Source: Azorhizobium sp965227945 (GTDB lineage Bacteria > Pseudomonadota > Alphaproteobacteria > Rhizobiales > Xanthobacteraceae). Taken from it: DNA of 64,000 nt. The stretch is from contig CBDDGQ010000006.1 of NCBI GenBank assembly GCA_965227945.1, positions 62,001 through 126,000 on the forward strand, given 5' to 3'. The translations under genes were made by a program, and so were the position numbers. The notes beneath the pieces were generated by a model. The model was not told the DNA's origin, did no database searches, and worked only from the letters and a program-made list of their open reading frames with translations. This document shows positions 8,944 through 17,644 of this stretch, piece by piece (position 1 is the stretch's first letter; every line of letters starts with the position of its first letter).

Positions 8944-8969
8944 ATTCCCAATTTTCTCCCGGAGCCTTC

Positions 8970-10010
8970 ATGACCTCTCCCGCCCCGTCCCTCGCCCGCA
9001 TTCCCTGCACCATCGTCACCGGCTTCCTCGGCGCGGGGAAGACCACGCTGATCCGCCACCTGCTGGAAAATGCCAACGGCAAGCGCCTGGCGGTGATCGT
9101 CAACGAGTTCGGCGACGTGGGCATCGACGGCGAGATCCTCAAAGGCTGCGGCATCGAGGCCTGCCCGGAGGACAATATCGTCGAACTGTCCAACGGCTGC
9201 CTGTGCTGCACGGTGGCGGACGACTTCGTGCCGGCGCTGGATCTCATCCTGTCGCGCGGCGTGGATCACATCCTGATCGAGACCTCGGGCCTGGCGCTGC
9301 CCAAGCCTTTGGTCCAGGCGTTCCAGTGGCCGGCCATCAAGAGCCGGGTGACCGTGGATGGGGTGGTGGCGGTGGTGGACGGCCCGGCGCTGGCTGCCGG
9401 CCGCGTCGCCCATGATCTCGATGCGCTGGCCGCCCAGCGCGCCGCCGACGACAGTCTGGACCATGACGATCCGGTGGAAGAGGTGTTCGAGGACCAGATC
9501 GCCTGCGCCGATCTCGTCATCATCTCCAAGTCCGACCTCATGGACGCCGACGCCGCCGAGAAGGCCGGCGTGATGGTCGCCGCGGCCCTGCCCCGCGCGG
9601 TGAGCGTGATCCGCGCCACCGGCGGCAAGGTGGATGCCAGCGTCATGCTCGGCCTCGGCGTCGGCACCGAGGATGAGATCGACGCCCGCAAGACCCACCA
9701 TGACGACGAACTGGACCACGACCACGACGATTTCGACAGCTTCGTCGTGACCTTGCCCGAGATCGCCGATCCGGTGGCGCTGGCCGCCCGCGTCTCCGCC
9801 GCCGCCGAGGCGCCCGACGTGCTGCGGGTGAAGGGCTTTGCCGCCGTCTCCGGCAAGCCGCTGCGGCTGCTGGTGCAGGGCGTCGGCCCGCGTGTGTCGC
9901 ACCATTTCGACCGCCCCTGGCGCTCGGACGAGACCCGCGCCGGCGCACTGGTGGTGATCGGGCTGAAGGGCTTCGACCGCGCCGCCGTGGAACGGGCCTT
10001 GCTGGGCTGA
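8970..10010 (+). CDS. cobW: CobW, metal-chaperone GTPase for cobalamin synthesis
   Basis: G3E-family P-loop GTPase of 346 residues thought to deliver cobalt (or guard metal supply) for corrin synthesis. Visible are the Walker A motif 'GFLGAGKTT' at about residues 17-25, the metal-binding 'GCLCC' at about 77-81, the 'ETSGLALP' switch, the guanine-specificity 'SKSD', and a His/Asp-rich loop ('HHDDELDHDHDD') before the C-terminal CobW_C domain. The ATG at 8970 follows a GGAG ribosome binding site. Only three bases separate its stop from cobN, so the two are almost certainly cotranslated, consistent with delivery of cobalt to the chelatase. Confidence 0.95.
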   Translation: MTSPAPSLARIPCTIVTGFLGAGKTTLIRHLLENANGKRLAVIVNEFGDVGIDGEILKGCGIEACPEDNIVELSNGCLCCTVADDFVPALDLILSRGVDHILIETSGLALPKPLVQAFQWPAIKSRVTVDGVVAVVDGPALAAGRVAHDLDALAAQRAADDSLDHDDPVEEVFEDQIACADLVIISKSDLMDADAAEKAGVMVAAALPRAVSVIRATGGKVDASVMLGLGVGTEDEIDARKTHHDDELDHDHDDFDSFVVTLPEIADPVALAARVSAAAEAPDVLRVKGFAAVSGKPLRLLVQGVGPRVSHHFDRPWRSDETRAGALVVIGLKGFDRAAVERALLG

Positions 10011-10013
10011 GCC

Positions 10014-13000
10014 ATGCACATTCTCGCCAGCACATCGGCCACCATCGAGGACCTGGCGGAGCCCATCGATCTCCGCCTGCCTCCGGCTGACGTGCTGGTG
10101 CTGTCCTTCACCGACAGCGACCTGCTCTCCCTCGCCGCCGCGTGGCGGCAGGGGGCGGCGCACTTCCCCAGCCTGCGCCTCGTGCGGCTGAAGGACCTGC
10201 GCCATCCCATGTCGGTGGATCTGTGGATCGACCGCTCGGCGCGCCGCGCCAAGGTGATCCTGGTCCGCATGCTGGGCGGCCTGGAGTGGTGGCGCTATGG
10301 CGCGGAGCGCTTGGCTGACATGGCTCGGCAAGAGGGGCTGAAGCTCGCGCTGCTGCCGGGCGAGGATCAGGACGATCCCCGTCTCGCCGCCCTCTCCACC
10401 CTGCCGGCGGACGAACTGGCAAGCCTGCTGGCCTATTTCCGCAAGGGCGGCCCGGACAATATGGGCGCCCTGCTGCGCTGCGTGACCCGTCTGGCGGGAC
10501 AGGATGCGGGCGAGCCCGCTCCCGCCGCCCCGGTGCCGCCCGCGGCCTTCTACCGGCCGGGCATCGGCGCGGTGGACCGCGATGCGGTGCTGCGGGCACC
10601 GGTGGAGGCCCATGGTGCTTCTCCAGGCGGCGACGAAGCGGGATCCGCTGCCGAGTGCCCCCTGTCCCAGAACGGGACCGGACCGGCCGATGCGGAGAAC
10701 ACGCACGGATCAAACCCGGCCCGAATCACTGTTGACGCCGAATCCACGGTCTGTTCTCCCGCTCCCAGCGAGACAATGGAGGCCGTCGCATCGGAGGCGA
10801 CGGCGGAGACGGATGCCGTGTCCCAGAACGGGACCGCGCCTGCCGACGCGGAGAACGGGGCCGGATCAAACCCGGCCCGAATCGCTGCCCAGGCCGAAAC
10901 CACGGTCTGTTCCCCCGCGCCTAGCGCGACTGCGGACACCGCTCCCACACCCCCGCGCGACACGCCCCCTCTCCCGCTTGCGGGGGAGGGTTGGGGAGGG
11001 GGCAGCGCGCCCGCCACCGACGCACCATCCGCCAATTTAGCGCCCGCCCCCGCGCTGCGCGCGGCGCCCCCTCCCTGCCCTCCCCCGCAGGCGGGAGAGG
11101 GTGAAACCGGGGAGCGCGGCGCTCGCGATTCGTCGGGCGCAGCTGCATTGATCGGCGCAGAAGAGCCTGCCCTCTCCACCCCACGCCACGCGCCCCCTCC
11201 CCCCTTGCGGGGGAGGGCTGGGGAGGGGGGTGAAACGCCCACCAACCCACACCACGCCCCTTCTCCTGTTTCCATTGCAGCACCCAACCGCCCCCGCGCC
11301 TTGCTGCTGTTCTACCGCTCCATGTGGCTGGCGGGGGATGTGGCGCCCATCGATGCCCTCGCCGGCGCGCTGTGCGCCCAGGGGCTGACGCCGGTGCCGA
11401 TCTTCCTCACCAGCCTGAAGGATCCCGCCGCACGGAGCTTCGTGCGGGACGCTATCGCCGACATCGCCCCCGACATCATCCTCACCGCCACCGCCTTTGC
11501 GGCGGGCGACGGCGATGATTTGTTCGCCCCCGGCGGACCGCCAGTCTTGCAAGTGGTCCCGGCCACCACCGCGCATGCCGCCTGGAGCGAGAATGCGCGG
11601 GGCTTGGCGGCAGCGGATCTGGCCATGCATGTGGTGCTGCCCGAGCTGGATGGGCGGGTGCTGGCGGGCGCCATCTCGTTCAAGGACATGGCCCCGCTCG
11701 ATGCGGAACTGGCCTTCAGCGCCGCGGTCAATCGGCCAGAGGCGGACGGCATCGCCCAGGTGGCGGCGCGGGCGGCGGCTCTGGTGCGCCTCGCCCGGAC
11801 GCCCAAGGCGCAGCGGCGGCTGGCGATCCTGATGCCGGACTATCCCGGCGCCCCCGGCCGCACCGGCTATGCGGTGGGCCTCGATGTGCCCGAGAGCGTG
11901 CGCCAGTTGCTGGAGACCCTGGCGGGCGAGGGCTATGACGTGCCCCCCGCGCCCGCCGATGCCCGCGATCTGCTGGCCCAGATCGATCATTCCGGCGTTC
12001 CCTATCCCCTGGACGCCTATCGCGCCGCCCTCGCCACCTTGCCCGAGGCAACCCAAGGCGCCATCGCCGCCGCCTGGGGACCGCCCGAGGCGGATGCCGA
12101 TGCGCGCGACGGCGCTTTCACGTTCCGCGCCGCCCGCTTCGGCACCGCTGTGGTGGCGCTGGCGCCAGAGCGGGGCGCGGCGCTGGACCGCCGCGCCGAT
12201 TATCACGACCCCGCCTTGCCGCCGCGCCACGCTTTGCTGGCGTTTGGCTTCTGGCTGCGGCAGGCGTTTGATGCCCATGCTCTGGTCCATATGGGCGCCC
12301 ACGGCACGCTGGAATGGCTGCCGGGCAAGACCGTGGCGCTCACCCCCGCCTGCTTCCCGCAGGCGGTGCTGGGGGCGCTGCCGATGATCTATCCCTTCAT
12401 CGTCTCCAATCCGGGCGAAGCCGCCCAGGCCAAGCGGCGCATCGCGGCGGTGACCTTGGGCCATCTGCCGCCGCCTTTGGCCGGCGCCGGGCTGAGTGAG
12501 GCCGAGCAGCGGCTGGAGCGGCTGGTGGACGAATATGCCCAGGCCGACGGCCTCGACCGCCGCCGCCGCGAGCGCCTCGCCCGGCTGATCGTGGACACCG
12601 CCGCCGAGACCGGCCTCGCCACCGTGGCCGGCGTCTCCGCCGATGCGGACCCCGACCAGGCCCTGCGCCGCATCGATGCCTGGCTGTGCGACGTCAAGGA
12701 TCTGGCGGTGAAGGACGGCCTACACATCTATGGCGCCGCCGACAGTGGGGACGCCGTGCGCCGCATCAGCGGCGAGGCTGAGCGGGCGGCCCTGCTCAGC
12801 GCTTTGGATGGCCGCCACATTCCCGCCGGCCCGGCAGGCGCCCCCGCCCGCGGGCGGCGGGACGTGCTGCCCACCGGGCGGAACCTGTTCACCGCCGATC
12901 CCCGCGCCATCCCCACCCCGACCGCTTTGGATCTGGGGCGCCTCGCCGCCGACGAGGTGATCCGCACCTATCTCCAGGAGCATGGCGACTATCCCCGCGC

Positions 13001-14009
13001 CGTGGTGATCGATCTGTGGGGCAGCGCCACCTTGCGCACCGGCGGCGAGGAGATCGCCCAGGGGCTCAGCCTCATGGGCTGCCGGCCGCAGTGGGATCCA
13101 TCCAGCGGCCGCGTCACCGGTATTGAGGTGTTGCCGCCGGCGGTTCTCGGCCGTCCGCGCGTGGATGTCACATGGCGCATTTCCGGCCTGTTCCGAGACA
13201 TCTTCCCGGCGCAAGTGTCACTTCTGGATGCGGCCACCCGCGCGGTCGCCGCCCGCCCCGATGAAGGCGACGACAACCCGCTCGCCCAGCGCCAGGAGGC
13301 GGACCCCGCCCGCATCTTCGGCGCCGCGCCGGGGGCTTATGGCGCCGGCATCGAGGACCATCTGGCCCGGGGCGCCTTCACCGAGCGCGCCACCCTCGGC
13401 CAGCTCTATCTGGACCACACCTCGCACAGCTATGGCGGCGCCACCGGCGCCGCCCGTCCCGCCCCCGGCGCCTTCGCCGCGCGGGTCGCCACCGCCGATG
13501 CCTTGCTGCATGGGGCGGACGATCCCGCCCGCGACCTGCTGGACGGTGGCGCGGATAGTGCCTTCATGGGTGGCTTCGCCGCCGCCGCGCAGGCTCTGGG
13601 GCGCAATGTGGACCTGATCGTGCTGGATACCAGCGATCCCCAGAAGCCCAAGGCGCGGGATCTGGCCACCGCTCTGGCCCGGATCGTCCATGGACGGGTG
13701 TCGCAGGTGTTCATCGCCGGCCAAATGCGCCACGGGCCGCGCGGCGCCTCGGAACTGCTGGAGACCGTGGACCGGCTGGTGGCCTTCGCGGAGACCACCG
13801 GGCGGGTGGACCCGTCCCTGCTGGATGCCCTCCACGCCGCCTATCTGGGTGACGAGACGGTGCGCGCCTTCCTCATGGATCAGAACCCGGAGGCCGCCGC
13901 CGCCATGGCTGCCCGCTTCGCGGACGCCCGCCGTCGCGGCCTGTGGCATGCCCGGCGCAACGACATCGATGCGGATCTCGCCGCGCTGCGGGCGGAGGCG
14001 GCCGAATGA
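10014..14009 (+). CDS. cobN: CobN, large subunit of aerobic cobaltochelatase
   Basis: Large subunit of the ATP-dependent CobNST cobaltochelatase, which inserts cobalt into hydrogenobyrinic acid a,c-diamide. The 1331-residue product begins with the usual 'HILASTSATIEDL' and contains 'VHMGAHGTLEWLPGK', 'PFIVSNPGEAAQAKRR', 'EVIRTYLQEHGDYPR' and 'QVFIAGQMRHGPRG'. Residues about 195-425 are not CobN-like: this insertion is low complexity and made of a duplicated 36-residue unit followed by three palindromic-repeat-encoded Pro/Gly segments, all in frame. The conserved sequence resumes at 'RALLLFYRSMWLAGD'. Its stop overlaps the cobG start (ATGA). The partner subunits cobS and cobT are not in the window. 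Confidence 0.96.
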   Translation: MHILASTSATIEDLAEPIDLRLPPADVLVLSFTDSDLLSLAAAWRQGAAHFPSLRLVRLKDLRHPMSVDLWIDRSARRAKVILVRMLGGLEWWRYGAERLADMARQEGLKLALLPGEDQDDPRLAALSTLPADELASLLAYFRKGGPDNMGALLRCVTRLAGQDAGEPAPAAPVPPAAFYRPGIGAVDRDAVLRAPVEAHGASPGGDEAGSAAECPLSQNGTGPADAENTHGSNPARITVDAESTVCSPAPSETMEAVASEATAETDAVSQNGTAPADAENGAGSNPARIAAQAETTVCSPAPSATADTAPTPPRDTPPLPLAGEGWGGGSAPATDAPSANLAPAPALRAAPPPCPPPQAGEGETGERGARDSSGAAALIGAEEPALSTPRHAPPPPLRGRAGEGGETPTNPHHAPSPVSIAAPNRPRALLLFYRSMWLAGDVAPIDALAGALCAQGLTPVPIFLTSLKDPAARSFVRDAIADIAPDIILTATAFAAGDGDDLFAPGGPPVLQVVPATTAHAAWSENARGLAAADLAMHVVLPELDGRVLAGAISFKDMAPLDAELAFSAAVNRPEADGIAQVAARAAALVRLARTPKAQRRLAILMPDYPGAPGRTGYAVGLDVPESVRQLLETLAGEGYDVPPAPADARDLLAQIDHSGVPYPLDAYRAALATLPEATQGAIAAAWGPPEADADARDGAFTFRAARFGTAVVALAPERGAALDRRADYHDPALPPRHALLAFGFWLRQAFDAHALVHMGAHGTLEWLPGKTVALTPACFPQAVLGALPMIYPFIVSNPGEAAQAKRRIAAVTLGHLPPPLAGAGLSEAEQRLERLVDEYAQADGLDRRRRERLARLIVDTAAETGLATVAGVSADADPDQALRRIDAWLCDVKDLAVKDGLHIYGAADSGDAVRRISGEAERAALLSALDGRHIPAGPAGAPARGRRDVLPTGRNLFTADPRAIPTPTALDLGRLAADEVIRTYLQEHGDYPRAVVIDLWGSATLRTGGEEIAQGLSLMGCRPQWDPSSGRVTGIEVLPPAVLGRPRVDVTWRISGLFRDIFPAQVSLLDAATRAVAARPDEGDDNPLAQRQEADPARIFGAAPGAYGAGIEDHLARGAFTERATLGQLYLDHTSHSYGGATGAARPAPGAFAARVATADALLHGADDPARDLLDGGADSAFMGGFAAAAQALGRNVDLIVLDTSDPQKPKARDLATALARIVHGRVSQVFIAGQMRHGPRGASELLETVDRLVAFAETTGRVDPSLLDALHAAYLGDETVRAFLMDQNPEAAAAMAARFADARRRGLWHARRNDIDADLAALRAEAAE
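10663..10926 (+). repeat. 108-base direct repeat inside cobN (two copies)
   Basis: Copy 1 is 10663-10770 and copy 2 is 10819-10926, exactly 156 bases (52 codons) apart and in the same reading frame. Both encode 'SQNGTxPADAEN', 'GSNPARI' and 'TVCSPAPS'. The copies differ by scattered substitutions, so the duplication is not brand new. It lies in the linker of CobN just before three palindromic repeats. Confidence 0.85.
10962..11236. repeat. Three palindromic repeat elements embedded in cobN
   Basis: Three copies of a GC-rich palindrome with the core CTCCCGC-TT-GCGGGGGAG followed by a GGTTGGGGAGGGG tail: about 10962-11002 (plus), 11068-11103 (inverted) and 11197-11236 (plus). Such elements are normally dispersed intergenic repeats in proteobacterial genomes; here they are read through and encode Pro/Gly segments such as 'PPLPLAGEGWGGG' and 'PPPPLRGRAGEGG'. 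The spacing keeps the cobN frame open. Confidence 0.85.
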
Positions 14010-15529
14010 CCCCCGTCGTGCCCCCCTCCCGTCGCGGCGCCTGCCCGGCGCTGACCGCCCCCATGGCCACCGGCGACGGCCTGCTGGTGCGCCTGGTGCC
14101 GGTGGACGGTGCGCTGTCCCCGGAGGCCCTGATCGGCCTGTGCGATGCCGCATTGGCGTTCGGCAACGGCATCCTGGAATTGACGGCCCGCGGCAGCCTG
14201 CAGATCCGCGGGCTGCGCCCGGAGACAGTCGGCCCGCTCAACGATGCGGTGAACGCTTTGGGCATTGCCGCCCGCGAGGGCCTGCCGCTGGATGTGTCGC
14301 CCTTGGCCGGACTGGAAGCCGGCGAGCGGAGCGATGTCCGCCGGCTGGCGGCTGGCATTCGCGCAGCGATCTCCCCCTTCGCCGCACGGCTGGGGCCGAA
14401 AGTCTCGGTGGTGATCGATGCCGGCGGCGCCATCTCGCTGGCGGCGCTGAAGGGGGACATCCGCCTCACGCTGGAGCGCCCGCAGACAGACGCCGCTCCC
14501 GCGTGCAGCGCCAGCGGCGCCCCCCCCATCGCGACAGCGCCCGCCGAAACATTCGCACCGATCCAATGGGCCGTCGCCCTTGCCGGAGACGCCGCCACCG
14601 CCCGCGCCCTCGGCAGCCTTCCGGAGGCCCGCCTCGTCGCCGTGGTGGCGGAGTTGCTCGGACGTCTGGCGCAGATCGGGCCGACCGCGCGCATGGCGGA
14701 CATCCTCCGCACCACCGACCTGCCAACGCTTCAACGCCAGCTCACCGTTGTGCCGCCGCTGGACAGCGCGCCCCAAGGCCCGTCAGCCCCGCTCCCCAGG
14801 CTGGACGACAAGGCCGGGCCCGCGACTTCCCCGCCCCCCTGCGAGCCCCGCCCGGCCGCCGCCCCCATTGCCAGCTTTCCCCTGGCGGACGGCACGGTGG
14901 CCCTCGGCATCGGCCTGCCCTTCGGCCATATGGATGCCGCCACGCTGAAGTCCCTGGTGGCGGCCGCCCAGGCGGTGGGCGCCCGCGATCTGCGGCCGGC
15001 GCCGGGGCGGGTGCTGCTGGCGACCCATCTCACGCCATCCGGTGCGGCGGATCTGCGCGCCGCCGCGGCCGCCCTCGGCTTCCTGACCCAGGCGGACGAC
15101 CCCCGCCGCTTCGTCGCCGCCTGTGCCGGCGCGCCGGCCTGCGCCTCCGGCCACATTCCGGCCCGCGCTTTGGCGCCGGAGGTGGCGGCGACGCTGGCCC
15201 CGGTGCTCGACGGCTCGCTGGAGGTGCACGTCTCCGGCTGCGCCAAGGGCTGCGCCCATCCCGCCACGGCCGCCCTGACCCTGGTGGGCGTCGAGCCGGA
15301 TGCCATGGACAAGGCGGTCGCGCTCGTGCGAGAGGGCAAAGCGGGCGATGCCACGCAGCCGATCGAGACGGTTGCGGCGCTGTTGCCCGCCCTCGCCCGC
15401 TTCGCCGCGGCCCTCACCGCCGCGCGGCGGCCCGGCGAGACCAGCGCCGAGGCCTTGACCCGTCTGTCGCCCCCGGATCGACCGGGGCCGGCGCTGTTGG
15501 AGTTCGCCGTGTTGGAGTCTGCCCCGTGA
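14006..15529 (+). CDS. cobG: CobG, precorrin-3B synthase
   Basis: Oxygen-dependent monooxygenase that converts precorrin-3A to precorrin-3B, marker of the aerobic B12 route. The 507-residue protein has two ferredoxin-like half domains and, in the C-terminal half, the [4Fe-4S]/siroheme-type cysteines 'CAGAPAC' and 'SGCAKGC'. 'ELTARGSLQIRGL' near residue 55 is the typical half-domain signature of sulfite-reductase-like proteins. The two halves are joined by a Pro-rich linker at about residues 250-290. The ATG overlaps the cobN stop by four bases and the stop overlaps cobH, in a chain of coupled genes. Confidence 0.92.
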   Translation: MTPVVPPSRRGACPALTAPMATGDGLLVRLVPVDGALSPEALIGLCDAALAFGNGILELTARGSLQIRGLRPETVGPLNDAVNALGIAAREGLPLDVSPLAGLEAGERSDVRRLAAGIRAAISPFAARLGPKVSVVIDAGGAISLAALKGDIRLTLERPQTDAAPACSASGAPPIATAPAETFAPIQWAVALAGDAATARALGSLPEARLVAVVAELLGRLAQIGPTARMADILRTTDLPTLQRQLTVVPPLDSAPQGPSAPLPRLDDKAGPATSPPPCEPRPAAAPIASFPLADGTVALGIGLPFGHMDAATLKSLVAAAQAVGARDLRPAPGRVLLATHLTPSGAADLRAAAAALGFLTQADDPRRFVAACAGAPACASGHIPARALAPEVAATLAPVLDGSLEVHVSGCAKGCAHPATAALTLVGVEPDAMDKAVALVREGKAGDATQPIETVAALLPALARFAAALTAARRPGETSAEALTRLSPPDRPGPALLEFAVLESAP

Positions 15530-16164
15530 GCGCACCGATGTTCGATTATGTGCGCGACGGCACCGCCATCTATGAGCGCTCCTTCGCCATCATCCGCGCC
15601 GAGGCGGACCTCAGCCGCTTCTCCCCCGGCGAGGCGGATCTCGCGGTGCGCATGATCCACGCCTGCGGGCTGGTGGAGGCGGCGCGCGACTTCGTGTTCG
15701 GCCCCGGCTTTGTGGAGGCGGCCCGCGGCGCCCTGGAAGCGGGCGCGCCGATCCTGTGCGACGCGCACATGGTGGCCCAGGGCGTGACCCACGCCCGCCT
15801 GCCGGCCAAGAACCAGGTGATCTGCACCTTGCGCGATCCCCGCGTGCCGGAGCTGGCCGCGCGCACCGGCACCACCCGGTCAGCCGCCGCGCTGGATCTG
15901 TGGCCCGAGCATCTGGCCGGCGCGGTGGTGGCCATCGGCAATGCGCCCACCGCTCTGTTCCATTTGCTGGAGATGCTGGATGCGGGCGCCCCGCGCCCCG
16001 CCGCCATCCTCGGCATGCCCGTGGGCTTCGTGGGCGCTGCGGAGTCCAAGGATGCGCTGGCGGAGGATTCCCGCGGCATCCCGTTCGCCATCGTCCGTGG
16101 CCGTCTGGGCGGCAGCGCCATCACCGCGGCTGCCGTCAACGCCTTGGCGAGGGCCGGCCTGTGA
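15526..16164 (+). CDS. cobH: CobH, precorrin-8X methylmutase
   Basis: Catalyses the 1,5-methyl shift that turns precorrin-8X into hydrogenobyrinic acid. The 212-residue product shows 'YVRDGTAIYERSF', the catalytic-His context 'VRMIHACGLVEAARD', 'ILCDAHMVAQGV' and 'GMPVGFVGAAESKDAL'. It starts at a GTG that overlaps the cobG stop (GTGA) and its own stop overlaps cobI in the same way. Length and motifs are normal for the family. Confidence 0.95.
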   Translation: MSAPMFDYVRDGTAIYERSFAIIRAEADLSRFSPGEADLAVRMIHACGLVEAARDFVFGPGFVEAARGALEAGAPILCDAHMVAQGVTHARLPAKNQVICTLRDPRVPELAARTGTTRSAAALDLWPEHLAGAVVAIGNAPTALFHLLEMLDAGAPRPAAILGMPVGFVGAAESKDALAEDSRGIPFAIVRGRLGGSAITAAAVNALARAGL

Positions 16165-16895
16165 ATGCCGCCATCGGCCAGTTGATCGGCGTCGGCGTCG
16201 GTCCCGGCGACCCGGAGCTGATGACCCTGAAAGCGGTGCGGGCGCTGGGCGCGGCGGATGTGATCGCCCACTTCGCCAAGGCCGGCAACCACAGCCATGC
16301 CCGCGGCATCGCCAGCGCCCACTTCTGCCCCGGCGCGGAAGAACTGCCGCTGCTGTATCCGGTGACGACGGAAATCCATCGCCACGACGCCGCCTATCGC
16401 CTGGCCATCGGCGCCTTCTATGACGAATCCGCCGCGCGGGTGGCCGAGCATCTCATGGCCGGGCGCACCGTGGCGGTGCTCAGCGAGGGCGACCCGCTGT
16501 TCTATGGCTCCTATATGCATCTGCATGTGCGGCTTGCGCACAAATTCCCCACCATTGTCATCCCCGGCGTGACCGGCATGTCCGGCTGCTGGTCGCAGGC
16601 GGGCGCGCCCATCGCCCAGGGCGACGACGTGCTGATGGTGCTGCCCGGCACCCTCAGCGAAGAGGACCTCGCCCGCCGCTTGGCCCAGGCGGATGCGGCG
16701 GTGATCATGAAGGTGGGGCGCAACCTGCCGAAGATCCGCCGGGCGCTGGCCGCCGCCGGGCGCCTGCCCCGGGCGCTTTATGCGGAGCGCGGCACCATGA
16801 GCGACGGCTTCGTCATGCCCCTGGCGGAGCGTCCCGACGACAAGGCCCCGTATTTTGCCATCGTGCTGGTGCCCGGCTGGGAGGGAGCCGCGTGA
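16161..16895 (+). CDS. cobI: CobI, precorrin-2 C20-methyltransferase
   Basis: SAM-dependent methyltransferase that makes precorrin-3A from precorrin-2. The 244-residue protein has the N-terminal 'GVGVGPGDPELMTLKAVRAL' signature of the tetrapyrrole methylase family, the 'LSEGDPLFYGSYMHL' SAM-binding loop and 'VIPGVTGMSGC'. The GTG start overlaps the cobH stop by four bases and the stop overlaps cobJ. This is the first committed cobalamin step in the cluster; the precorrin-2 producing SUMT (CobA) is not in the window. Confidence 0.95.
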   Translation: MNAAIGQLIGVGVGPGDPELMTLKAVRALGAADVIAHFAKAGNHSHARGIASAHFCPGAEELPLLYPVTTEIHRHDAAYRLAIGAFYDESAARVAEHLMAGRTVAVLSEGDPLFYGSYMHLHVRLAHKFPTIVIPGVTGMSGCWSQAGAPIAQGDDVLMVLPGTLSEEDLARRLAQADAAVIMKVGRNLPKIRRALAAAGRLPRALYAERGTMSDGFVMPLAERPDDKAPYFAIVLVPGWEGAA

Positions 16896-17644
16896 GTGGG
16901 CGCCTCTTCGTCGTCGGCCTCGGCCCCGGCGCCGCGGCCCAGATGACGCCGCAGGCGCTGGACGCGCTGGCCCAGTGCGATGAACTCTATGGCTACGGCC
17001 CGTATCTGGACCGGGTGCCGGTGCGCGAAGGCCAGTCGCGTTTTGCTTCCGACAATCGCGAGGAACTGGACCGCGCCACCGCCGCCTTGGAGCGGGCGGT
17101 GGCCGGTGCCCGCGTGGGCGTGGTGTCCGGCGGCGATGCGGGCGTGTTCGCCATGGCGGCCGCGGTGTGCGAGGCCATGGAGAAGGGGCCGGTCGCCTTC
17201 CGTACCGTGGACTTCGAAGTCATTCCCGGAATTACCGCCATGCTGGCGGTGGCCGCGCGGATCGGCGCGCCCTTGGGCCATGACTTCTGCGCTTTGTCGC
17301 TCTCCGACAATCTCAAGCCCTGGCCGCTGGTGGAACGGCGCCTCACGGCGGCGGCGGAAGCGGGCTTCGTCATCGCGCTTTATAATCCCATCAGCCGGGC
17401 GCGGCCCTGGCAATTGGGTGCTGCGTTCGATCTGCTGCGCCAGACGCTGCCCGGAACCGTGCCGGTGATCTTCGGCCGCGCCGCCGGACGGGCGGATGAG
17501 CGCATCACCTTGGCGACCCTGGCGGACGCGGACGCAAGCATTGCCGACATGGCCACCTGCGTGATCATCGGCTCGGCGCAGACCCGCCTGGTGGAGCGGC
17601 CCGGCCTGCCGCCTTTGGTCTATTCGCCCCGGTCTGCCCCGTGA
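16892..17644 (+). CDS. cobJ: CobJ, precorrin-3B C17-methyltransferase (ring contraction)
   Basis: SAM-dependent methyltransferase that methylates C17 of precorrin-3B with ring contraction, giving precorrin-4. The 250-residue protein has 'VVGLGPG' at the N-terminus, 'VVSGGDAGVFAMA', 'VIPGITAMLA' and 'ALYNPISRARPWQL', all characteristic. The GTG start overlaps the cobI stop. Its last 25 bases overlap, tail to tail, with the end of cobK on the other strand, so the two genes cannot share a conventional intergenic terminator. Confidence 0.95.
   Translation: MSGRLFVVGLGPGAAAQMTPQALDALAQCDELYGYGPYLDRVPVREGQSRFASDNREELDRATAALERAVAGARVGVVSGGDAGVFAMAAAVCEAMEKGPVAFRTVDFEVIPGITAMLAVAARIGAPLGHDFCALSLSDNLKPWPLVERRLTAAAEAGFVIALYNPISRARPWQLGAAFDLLRQTLPGTVPVIFGRAAGRADERITLATLADADASIADMATCVIIGSAQTRLVERPGLPPLVYSPRSAP

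Noticed and set aside
10962..11236. CRISPR-like array in cobN
   Set aside because: The repeats are palindromic, differ in orientation and spacing, and have no regular spacers; no cas genes are present.
10600..11285. Possible frameshift or pseudogene in cobN
   Set aside because: The strange insertion is fully in frame on both sides and all conserved CobN motifs follow, so the gene appears intact.
13690..15525. Apparent long N-terminal extension of cobH through cobG
   Set aside because: The conserved CobH protein begins at the GTG at 15526 coupled to the cobG stop; the upstream part is the out-of-frame translation of cobG.
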